A stretch of DNA of 18,420 nt from Pedobacter sp. UBA4863. Its GTDB lineage: Bacteria > Bacteroidota > Bacteroidia > Sphingobacteriales > Sphingobacteriaceae. Under the pieces are notes generated by a model that ran no database searches, had not been told where the DNA came from, and saw only the letters and a list, made by a program, of their open reading frames with translations. Where the stretch lies: NCBI RefSeq assembly GCF_002399615.1, contig NZ_DHDZ01000018.1, positions 1,232-19,651 on the forward strand, read 5' to 3'. Of the stretch, positions 1-6,500 are shown in pieces (the first letter of the stretch is position 1; each line of letters starts with the position of its first letter). The translations under genes were made by a program, and so were the position numbers.

Positions 1-328
1 AAAGAACAAGGAGCAAAGAACAAGGAGTGTTAAGTTTGTTGCTCGTTTGTTTATTGGTCCTTGGTTATTGGTAATTAGGAGTAAAGAACAAGGAGCAAAG
101 AGTAAGGAGTGTTAAGTTTGTTCATCGTTTGTTTATTGGTGCTTGGTTATTGGTAATTAGGAGTAAAGAACAAGGAGCAAAGAGTAAGGAGTGTTAAGTT
201 TGTTGCTCGTTTGTTTATTGGTGCTTGGTTATTGGTAATTAGGAGTAAAGAACAAGGAGCAAAGAACAAAGAGTGTTAAGTTTGTTCATCGTTTGTTTAT
301 TGGTGCTTGGTTATTGGTAATTAAGAAA
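1..328. repeat. Four-copy 82-bp intergenic tandem repeat
   Basis: Four units begin at 1, 83, 165 and 247, an exact 82-bp period; the last unit decays at its 3' end near 322-328. Each unit has a purine-rich part made of 7-nt steps (AAAGAAC, AAGGAGC, AAAGAGT, AAGGAGT) and a T/G-rich part containing TTATTGG and GGTTATTGG. Units 1 and 3 carry TTGCTCG where units 2 and 4 carry TTCATCG, so the array may have grown by doubling of a 164-bp pair. The period is not a multiple of three and the repeat does not look coding. It may extend left of the window. No further gene is seen in 1-391. Confidence 0.95.
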
Positions 329-373
329 CAAGGATTAAGAACTTTTCGTGAAATCATTATTTCTTTGTTGTTT

Positions 374-381
374 TATCTTTG
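374..381 (+). promoter_or_regulatory. Possible -7 element (TATCTTTG) before the deacetylase-like gene
   Basis: TATCTTTG matches the Bacteroidota -7 consensus TAnnTTTG. No TTTG lies at the expected distance upstream, and a transcription start from this element would leave only a few bases before the ATG at 392. It is therefore weak; the real promoter could lie in or upstream of the repeat array. Confidence 0.25.
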
Positions 382-391
382 TTGGTAAATT

Positions 392-1294
392 ATGATCAAA
401 ATTGCCTATCATCCTATCTATGCGCACCCATTGCCAACTGGGCATCGTTTCCCCATGTTAAAATACGAACTGATACCTGAACAATTACTGCACGAAGGAA
501 CAATCACTAAACAGCATTTATTTGCTCCGGAGCCAACTGCCGAAGACAATATTGTAAATACACATGAATCAGGTTACTGGCAACTGTTAAAGGAGCTTAG
601 CTTGCCCTATAAAGAACAGCGCAGAATAGGTTTTCCGCTAGATGCGCAATTGGTAGAGCGTGAAATTAGGATAGCACAGGGAACTATTGACGGGGCAATG
701 TACGCACAGCAAAATGGCATTGCTTTTAATGTGGCCGGAGGTACGCATCATGCTGGCAGCAATTGGGGCGAAGGTTTTTGTCTGTTAAACGATCAGGCTA
801 TTGCGGCTAATTATTTGTTACATCATCAACTTGCCAAACGTATCTTAATTATTGATTTAGATGTACACCAAGGTAATGGCACGGCCCAAATATTTGAGAA
901 AGAAAATAGGGTGTTCACTTTTTCGATGCATGGCGATAAAAATTTCCCTTTTCGGAAAGAAAAATCAGATTTAGACATAGCCTTGGCAGACGGTACTGGC
1001 GATGAAGAATTTTTAACTGTTTTAAATGAGCAGTTGCCATTGATACTTGATAAGCACAAGCCCGATTTTGTTTTTTACCTTGCTGGTGTAGATGTGTTGG
1101 CTACCGATAAATTGGGCAAGCTTGCCTTAAGTAAAGCCGCTTGTAAGCAACGCGACCAAATTGTTTTTGAAAATTGCTTAAAGAACGGGCTGCCTGTACA
1201 AGTAAGCATGGGCGGTGGCTATTCTGAAGATATTAAAATTATTGTGGATGCACATTGCAATACTTTTAGAACTGCTTTTGAGCTATGGAGTTAA
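392..1294 (+). CDS. Histone deacetylase family (AcuC/HDAC-fold) zinc hydrolase
   Basis: A 300-residue protein with the arginase/deacetylase fold signature. The paired histidines are H119-H120 (GGTHH). The segment DLDVHQGNGT gives D155 as charge relay and D157 and H159 as zinc ligands. D234 (AGVDVL) is the third zinc ligand, and GGGY at 274-277 supplies the catalytic tyrosine Y277. All catalytic positions are present, so an active zinc-dependent amidohydrolase is expected. The family removes acyl groups from lysine or small acetylated amines; bacterial members are mostly of unknown substrate, and the short length resembles class IV-like bacterial proteins. There is no signal peptide, so it should be cytosolic. 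The first ATG was taken; there is no Shine-Dalgarno sequence, as usual in this phylum. The next gene starts 33 nt after the stop but has its own good promoter match. Confidence 0.9.
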   Translation: MIKIAYHPIYAHPLPTGHRFPMLKYELIPEQLLHEGTITKQHLFAPEPTAEDNIVNTHESGYWQLLKELSLPYKEQRRIGFPLDAQLVEREIRIAQGTIDGAMYAQQNGIAFNVAGGTHHAGSNWGEGFCLLNDQAIAANYLLHHQLAKRILIIDLDVHQGNGTAQIFEKENRVFTFSMHGDKNFPFRKEKSDLDIALADGTGDEEFLTVLNEQLPLILDKHKPDFVFYLAGVDVLATDKLGKLALSKAACKQRDQIVFENCLKNGLPVQVSMGGGYSEDIKIIVDAHCNTFRTAFELWS

Positions 1295-1306
1295 ACGTTA
1301 AATTTG
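1277..1306 (+). promoter_or_regulatory. Bacteroidota-type promoter for the amidase gene
   Basis: TTTG at 1277-1280, an 18-nt spacer and TAAATTTG at 1299-1306 together fit the Bacteroidota -33/-7 pattern with an exact -7 element. The expected start near 1313 leaves a leader of about 15 nt. The -33 element lies inside the end of the upstream deacetylase-like gene. Confidence 0.55.
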
Positions 1307-1327
1307 ATAATCTAAAACCTTACTTTA

Positions 1328-1957
1328 ATGAACTTAAAACCGATCATTAGTGCACTTTGTAGCGTGTTTTTTCTTGGTGTAGCACAAAGCAATGCCCAAA
1401 CCATTAGGCCTTTAAAAGGCGATACCGTTAAAATATGGCCTAAAAGCGAATGGAATGGGGTAGTGGGCAGGCCTTATAAACAACACATCCCTGTGCAAAT
1501 TACCGTGCACCACGAAGGGGGTAAGCTGTTAGGCCTAAATGACGATGCCAAGCAAAGGCTTAAGAACATACAAACTTGGGGAATGGGGCCTGATCGTAAG
1601 TGGGCCGATGTGCCCTATCATTTGTTAATTGCGCCAGACGGTACGGTTTATCAAGGCAGAGACCCTTTAACCGTTGGCGAAACCAATACGGAGTACGACC
1701 CAACTGGTCATTTGCTGGTTTGCTTTTTGGGTAATTATAACCAACAAAAATTAGATGAAAAACTGTTAAAGGTGCTCACTAATTTATTAGCTGACCAATG
1801 TATAAAATACGGTATATCGCCAACCAAAATCTCTACCCATAAAGACCATAGCAAACAAACCACTTGCCCCGGAGAAGATATTTACAGCTATTTTAAAAGT
1901 GGTTATATTGTTGATGAAGTAACTAAGGAACAAGGAGTAAGGAGCAAGGGAGGTTAA
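1328..1957 (+). CDS. Exported N-acetylmuramoyl-L-alanine amidase (Amidase_2/PGRP fold)
   Basis: A 209-residue protein with a cleavable signal peptide (hydrophobic residues 6-19, likely cleavage after AQ at about 24), so it should act in the periplasm. The Amidase_2/PGRP fold follows. H61 (TVHHEG) is the first zinc ligand. The strand-turn YHLLIAPDGTVYQGRD (97-112) is characteristic of the family, and H171 and C180 (THKDHSKQTTCPG) are the remaining ligands. The family cuts the bond between N-acetylmuramate and L-alanine in peptidoglycan, for turnover, recycling or attack. The H-to-C spacing is one residue longer than in T7 lysozyme-like enzymes. The last ten or so residues (TKEQGVRSKGG) and the stop codon are encoded by heptad-repeat DNA, so the C-terminal tail looks acquired. 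It is probably transcribed separately from the upstream gene. Confidence 0.9.
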   Translation: MNLKPIISALCSVFFLGVAQSNAQTIRPLKGDTVKIWPKSEWNGVVGRPYKQHIPVQITVHHEGGKLLGLNDDAKQRLKNIQTWGMGPDRKWADVPYHLLIAPDGTVYQGRDPLTVGETNTEYDPTGHLLVCFLGNYNQQKLDEKLLKVLTNLLADQCIKYGISPTKISTHKDHSKQTTCPGEDIYSYFKSGYIVDEVTKEQGVRSKGG

Positions 1958-1976
1958 GGTTATGCTTCGTTTGGTT
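1925..1976 (+). repeat. Diverged copy of the 82-bp unit overlapping the amidase 3' end
   Basis: The stretch AAGGAAC-AAGGAGT-AAGGAGC repeats the 7-nt steps of the array at 1-328, and the following GTTAAGG...GCTTCGTTTGGTTA aligns with the GTTAAG...GCTCGTTTG part of that unit. The amidase stop codon TAA (1955-1957) falls inside this copy. Confidence 0.7.
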
Positions 1977-1996
1977 AACGCCCACCGTCTTTCCAA

Positions 1997-2130
1997 CTTA
2001 ATCTCACCCTCAATCTCAACCTCAACCTCAACCCTTATTCTCTCAACTTCGGTCATCGGTCTTTCAGCTTTAGTCTTTGAGCTTTCAGCCTCAACCTCAA
2101 CCTCAATCTCAATCTTAACCTTTACTCCTA
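1997..2130. repeat. Hexamer CTCAAC/CTCAAT arrays flanking heptad repeats
   Basis: Two runs of CTCAAC or CTCAAT hexamers (about 1997-2033 and 2088-2115) surround a block of CTTTAGT/CTTTGAG-type heptads. The 17-mer at 2047-2063 occurs again, identical and in the same orientation, at 10868-10884. The pyrimidine-rich strand is + here, opposite to 1-328 and 1925-1955, so the locus is an inverted arrangement of the same sequence family. The rest of 1958-2292 holds the operators and promoter of the polymerase cassette. An open frame through this block encodes only Ser/Thr low complexity and is not called. Confidence 0.85.
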
Positions 2131-2194
2131 AAGTTGCTATTGGTTGCTTTAATCGTCAAATAAAATGTCAATAAAATATAATACTCCCTTTAAT

Positions 2195-2267
2195 CTAGTA
2201 GCGATGTAAAGGCTAATTTTTTTAGTTTTTGACGCTAATATTTTTAGTATTCATTTACATTAGCTAG
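2195..2267. promoter_or_regulatory. Operator-like dyads and flanking inverted repeat before the polymerase cassette
   Basis: Two copies of an 18-nt sequence at 2212-2229 and 2234-2251 agree at 16 of 18 positions and are offset by 22 bp, about two helical turns. Each contains the dyad CTAA-N5-TTAG (2213-2225 and 2235-2247). Outside them lies a larger inverted repeat, CTAG(N5)ATGTAAA at 2195-2210 against TTTACAT(N3)CTAG at 2254-2267. The second dyad covers the -33 region and the outer arm overlaps the -7 element, so a bound dimeric repressor would block transcription. A LexA-like damage-responsive repressor is a natural guess, but the regulator is not in the window. Confidence 0.55.
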
Positions 2268-2272
2268 TTTTG
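2242..2272 (+). promoter_or_regulatory. Promoter of the dinB-dnaE2-exonuclease operon
   Basis: TAGTTTTG at 2265-2272 matches the Bacteroidota -7 consensus TAnnTTTG. TTTT at 2242-2245 lies 19 nt upstream, a three-of-four match to the -33 TTTG. The expected start near 2279 leaves a leader of about 14 nt. Confidence 0.45.
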
Positions 2273-2292
2273 TATCCTAATTTTTTATCATA

Positions 2293-3438
2293 ATGGAAAG
2301 GCATATCGTGCATATGGATCTGGATACATTCTTTGTGTCTTGCGAACGATTAATGAACTCTCAGCTAAATAATATACCCTTGATCATCGGTGGAGGGGAT
2401 CGAGGCGTGGTAGCATCCTGTTCTTATGAGGCAAGGGTATTCGGAGTGCGTTCAGCTATGCCCATGAAGATGGCACTTCGGCTCTGCCCTCAGGCCAAAG
2501 TGGTAAAGGGAGATATGGAACTGTACTCAAAGCTTTCTAGGACCGTGACAGAGATTATTGGCGAAAAGGCTCCGGTAATGGAAAAAGCAAGCATAGACGA
2601 ATTCTATATTGATATGACCGGCATGGATAAGTTCTTTGGAGCCTACGCATGGACAAGGGAACTCGTTCATACCATTACCAGAGAAACCGGGCTTCCACTT
2701 AGTTACTCACTTTCAATTAACAAGACCGTATCAAAGATGGCCACCAACGAAGGTAAGCCCAATGGCAAACTTCAGGTTACACAACCCATGGTCAGACCAT
2801 TCTTAAATCCGCTTTCGATACGTAAAATCCCCATGCTCGGAGAACAGACCTTTACATTGCTCTCGCGTATTGGAATAAGAACTATCGAAACATTAGCCCA
2901 GATGCCCAAGGAAATACTACAGCAAATGATAGGCAAGAACGGGCTGGAACTATGGAAGAAGGCCAACGGATTAGACTTTAGTGAAGTAGAACCCTACCGG
3001 GAGCGCAAGTCCATATCTACTGAACAGACTTTTGGACAGGATACGATAGATATGGTAAAGATGAAGTCCATTCTTACGGGAATGGTGGAAAAACTGGCCT
3101 TTCAGCTGCGGGACGAACAATGGCTTACTGCTGTGGTCACTGTAAAAATCCGCTATGCAAATTTCGATACCGAAACAAAACAGAGAAGAATAGCCTATAC
3201 CTCTGCCGATCACATACTATCCAGAGTGGTATTGGAACTTTTTGAAGCCTTATTCCAACGAAGGATGAGGTTACGCTTGATCGGGATACAGTTTGGCGGG
3301 CTTGTAAGAGGAACATACCAGATCAACTTGTTTGAAGATACCATAGAAATGATGTCCTTGTACCAGGCGATGGACCGGATGAAAAAGCGTTTTGGGTCTA
3401 ATGCCGTTACCCGTGGTGGAGAATATAAGAGGAAGTAA
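2293..3438 (+). CDS. dinB: Y-family DNA polymerase (Pol IV/DinB-like)
   Basis: A 381-residue translesion polymerase. Catalytic metal ligands are intact: D9 in HMDLDTFF and D102-E103 in SIDEFYID. F14 sits at the steric-gate position. The palm/fingers signature GVVASCSYEARVFGVRSAMP spans 38-57, a helix-hairpin-helix thumb region follows around 170-220, and the little finger occupies the C-terminal third. Q343-I-N-L-F347 is a classic QxxLF sliding-clamp motif. Unlike ImuB of the ImuA-ImuB-DnaE2 mutasome, which has lost catalytic residues, this protein should polymerise. It is the first gene of a tight operon: the stop at 3436-3438 is followed after 2 nt by the dnaE2-like ATG. Expected role is insertion opposite damaged bases, then hand-over to the next polymerase. 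Confidence 0.92.
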   Translation: MERHIVHMDLDTFFVSCERLMNSQLNNIPLIIGGGDRGVVASCSYEARVFGVRSAMPMKMALRLCPQAKVVKGDMELYSKLSRTVTEIIGEKAPVMEKASIDEFYIDMTGMDKFFGAYAWTRELVHTITRETGLPLSYSLSINKTVSKMATNEGKPNGKLQVTQPMVRPFLNPLSIRKIPMLGEQTFTLLSRIGIRTIETLAQMPKEILQQMIGKNGLELWKKANGLDFSEVEPYRERKSISTEQTFGQDTIDMVKMKSILTGMVEKLAFQLRDEQWLTAVVTVKIRYANFDTETKQRRIAYTSADHILSRVVLELFEALFQRRMRLRLIGIQFGGLVRGTYQINLFEDTIEMMSLYQAMDRMKKRFGSNAVTRGGEYKRK

Positions 3439-3440
3439 AA

Positions 3441-6400
3441 ATGTATATCAACTGCCACTCCTATCATAGCCTGCGTTACGGTACAATACCTCTTGATGAA
3501 CTGATCGGAGAAGCTATTGCTTGTGGAGTACAGGCAATGGCGCTCACAGATGTCAATACCATTACGGGTATTTATGATTTTTTCAAGGGATGCAGGGAAG
3601 CAGGGATTAAGCCATTGGTAGGCATAGAGTTTAGACAAAAAAACAAACTCCATTTTATAGGCCTAGCAAAAAATGCTTCGGGGCTAGCAGAAATGAACCG
3701 CTTCTTAACAGCGCATAACCTGAATGGTACTGAACTACCCTCTATCGCTCCTATATTTAATGATGTAGTGGTGGTCTATTCAATGGGTAATGCTCCAGAA
3801 GCATTGCGTGATTTCGAATATATAGGAGTAAGGCCCGAAGAGCTTACTCTCCTCTATCAGCAAAAATGGAAAGATAAACTTCATGCAATGGTAATACTTC
3901 AGCCAGTTGTTTATCGCACAAAAAGTGAGTATAACCTACACAAGATACTTCGGGCAATTGATACCAATGCATTATTATCAAAACTTATTGAGGACGATTA
4001 TTGCAAAAGATCGGATGTAATGCTTCCTATGGCAGATCTGCTGGATAAATATCTTTCATATCCGCAGATCGTCTTAAACACAACCAAAATCATTGGAGAA
4101 TGCAATTTTGAGTTTGATTTTAGCACACCAAAAAATCGGAGATTTTATACCGACAGCCAAAAATCGGATATGTTATTGCTCAGAAACCTGTCGATACAAG
4201 GGATGTACAGGAGATATGGCAAAGAACATACACTAGCCAGGGCAAGGGTCGAAAAGGAGTTGAAGGTAATTGACGAATTACAGTTTAGCGGATATTTTCT
4301 GATTACGTGGGATATTATCCGTTACAGTAACAGTATGGGCTTTATGCACATTGGGCGGGGCAGTGGCGCCAATAGTATCATAGCCTACTGCCTTGGTATT
4401 ACCGATATATGTCCGCTCGAACTGGATCTCTATTTCGAGAGGTTCTTAAACCTCAATAGAAAGACACCACCGGATTTTGATATTGATTGGAGTTGGCAGC
4501 AACGGGATATTATCCTGGAGTATATATTTAACCGTTACGGTAGGGATCACGTTGCCTTTTGTGGTACTAACGTAGAATTTAAATACCGTTCAATCTTTCG
4601 GGAGGTGGGAAAGGTATTCGGCCTCCCAAAAGAAGAGTTGGACATACTTGCTAAAAATCCAATGGCACAGCATGATACCAACAAGATCGTAATGCTCGTG
4701 CAGAAATATGGATTGATGCTCGAAAAATATCCCAACCAACGAAGTATGCACTCATGTGGCATATTGATCTCCGACGAACCTATTACCAATTTCACTACGC
4801 TAGAGCTACCGCCCAAGGGCTTTCCCATTGTGCAGTTTGATATGCACATTGCTGAAGATATAGGCTTCGATAAGTTCGATATACTCTCTCAAAGAGGTAT
4901 TGGCCACATTGATGAGAGTGTGAGGTTGATCGAGAAAAACCAAGGTATAAGAGTTGATATCCGGGACACACGAATTTCAAAGGACGAAGCTACAGTTAAT
5001 CAATACCTGGCAACAGGTAATACAATTGGGTGTTTTTATATCGAAAGCCCGGCTATGCGGGGTTTGTTAAGGAGATTAAAATGCAATAATTATAAAACAT
5101 TGGTGGCAGCATCTTCTATTATCAGGCCAGGCGTTGCCCAATCTGGCATGATGAAGGAATATATATACCGCCATAACCATCCCGATAAATTTGAGTATTT
5201 CCATGAGGTGTTTAAAGAACAGTTGGGCGAAACATATGGCATAATGGTGTACCAGGAAGATGTAATTAAGATTGCACTTCATTATGGCGGCCTTGCTCCG
5301 GCAGATGGCGATATCCTTAGACGTGCCATGAGCGGTAAGGGGCGCTCTAAAACAGCGTTGCAGAGAGTTAAGGATAATTTTTTTACTTCCTGCCAACGTT
5401 TGGGACATCCCCACCAGTTGAGCGAGGAGATTTATCGTCAGATCGAAAGTTTCGCAGGCTATTCTTTCTGTAAGGCACATTCGGCATCTTACGCCGTAGA
5501 GAGTTATCAAAGCCTCTATCTCAAAGTATATTATCCCGTAGAATTTATGGTGGCCGTAATCAATAACCAAGGGGGATTTTATCGCACGGAGGTATATGTA
5601 CATGAAGCAAGGATGTCCGGAGGCGTTATCCATAATCCATGTGTCAACAGGAGCGAAATCGAAGCCACAGTTTATGGCAAGGATATATTTTTGGGCTATA
5701 TGCAACTGCAGGGCCTACCAACTGAGATTGCCCATAAGTTAATTGCAGAACGTACAGCACACGGCAAGTACAGTTCACTGGAAGACTTTATTAACCGCGT
5801 TCCTATTGGAGTCGAAGCGCTACAGATATTGATATTTATTGGAGCCTTCCGTTTTACAGGAAAAACAAAGAATCAACTGCTTATTAAAGCCCGGCTAATC
5901 CTAAGTAACCATAAAAAGGAAAACCAGCAGCCCGTATTTTTACAAGAACCGGTAAAGGAGTATCAATTGCCTAAACTTGAAAGATCCGTGTTCGAAGATG
6001 CTTTTGATGAAATTGAATTGCTAAGTTTTCCTATTTCATGTTCCCCCTTTGACCTACTGAAAACCAAATTCCGGGGCGATGTAATGGCTAAAAACCTCAT
6101 ACATTACCATAAAAAACAGGTTCGTATGCTCGCTTATCTCATCTCCAGAAAGCATGTGCCTACCAAAAGGGGAGAAATGTACTTCGGCACCTGGATTGAT
6201 GCCAATGGTGAGTTTTTCGATACGGCCCATTTTGCCGACTGCCTAAAAAAATATCCCTTTCACGGCGGCGGCTGTTACCTGCTCTTAGGAACTGTCGAAG
6301 TAGATTATCATTTTCCGACCATCACGATCCATAAAATGGCCAAGATGCCTTTTATGGCCGACCCCCGATACGGAAGCTCCGAAGCTCGGACATATCAGTA

Positions 6401-6500
6401 TAAAGCACACCAAAACATCAAAGAAGATATTAGCATGACCCACCGGGCACCATATCCGCAGGAGCAGGAAATCGGATTGCCACGCTACAAAATGAAATAG
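3441..6500 (+). CDS. dnaE2: DNA polymerase III alpha subunit, DnaE2/error-prone type
   Basis: A 1019-residue C-family polymerase, shorter than replicative DnaE (about 1160). Order: PHP domain (1-70), palm with GRGSGANS (305-312) and catalytic D347 and D349 (PDFDID), third catalytic D480 (DKFD), fingers with YGIMVYQEDV and DILRRAMSGKG (599-634), HKSHSA-like FCKAHSASYA (677-685), helix-hairpin-helix (about 752-805) and OB fold (about 893-970). The polymerase site is complete. The PHP site is degenerate: the HxH pair is N4-C5-H6 and the usual TDH is T36-D37-V38, so PHP proofreading is unlikely. Length and partner genes point to a DnaE2/ImuC-like lesion-bypass enzyme rather than the replicase. 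It lies 2 nt after dinB and its stop abuts the next ATG, so it is probably translationally coupled. Confidence 0.92.
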   Translation: MYINCHSYHSLRYGTIPLDELIGEAIACGVQAMALTDVNTITGIYDFFKGCREAGIKPLVGIEFRQKNKLHFIGLAKNASGLAEMNRFLTAHNLNGTELPSIAPIFNDVVVVYSMGNAPEALRDFEYIGVRPEELTLLYQQKWKDKLHAMVILQPVVYRTKSEYNLHKILRAIDTNALLSKLIEDDYCKRSDVMLPMADLLDKYLSYPQIVLNTTKIIGECNFEFDFSTPKNRRFYTDSQKSDMLLLRNLSIQGMYRRYGKEHTLARARVEKELKVIDELQFSGYFLITWDIIRYSNSMGFMHIGRGSGANSIIAYCLGITDICPLELDLYFERFLNLNRKTPPDFDIDWSWQQRDIILEYIFNRYGRDHVAFCGTNVEFKYRSIFREVGKVFGLPKEELDILAKNPMAQHDTNKIVMLVQKYGLMLEKYPNQRSMHSCGILISDEPITNFTTLELPPKGFPIVQFDMHIAEDIGFDKFDILSQRGIGHIDESVRLIEKNQGIRVDIRDTRISKDEATVNQYLATGNTIGCFYIESPAMRGLLRRLKCNNYKTLVAASSIIRPGVAQSGMMKEYIYRHNHPDKFEYFHEVFKEQLGETYGIMVYQEDVIKIALHYGGLAPADGDILRRAMSGKGRSKTALQRVKDNFFTSCQRLGHPHQLSEEIYRQIESFAGYSFCKAHSASYAVESYQSLYLKVYYPVEFMVAVINNQGGFYRTEVYVHEARMSGGVIHNPCVNRSEIEATVYGKDIFLGYMQLQGLPTEIAHKLIAERTAHGKYSSLEDFINRVPIGVEALQILIFIGAFRFTGKTKNQLLIKARLILSNHKKENQQPVFLQEPVKEYQLPKLERSVFEDAFDEIELLSFPISCSPFDLLKTKFRGDVMAKNLIHYHKKQVRMLAYLISRKHVPTKRGEMYFGTWIDANGEFFDTAHFADCLKKYPFHGGGCYLLLGTVEVDYHFPTITIHKMAKMPFMADPRYGSSEARTYQYKAHQNIKEDISMTHRAPYPQEQEIGLPRYKMK

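Noticed and set aside
1..328. CRISPR array
   Set aside because: The units are 82 bp and contiguous, with no alternation of short direct repeats and unique spacers, and no cas gene is present.
1962..2174. Plus-strand open frame of 70 codons after the amidase gene
   Set aside because: It translates hexamer and heptad repeats into Ser/Thr-rich low complexity; its sequence is explained by the repeats.
3210..3653. Minus-strand open frame of 147 codons across the dinB-dnaE2 junction
   Set aside because: Both plus-strand genes show conserved domains through the whole stretch; no promoter or recognisable protein supports the antisense frame.
5076..5705. Minus-strand open frame of 209 codons
   Set aside because: It lies entirely inside the dnaE2-like gene, which has continuous family motifs in that region.
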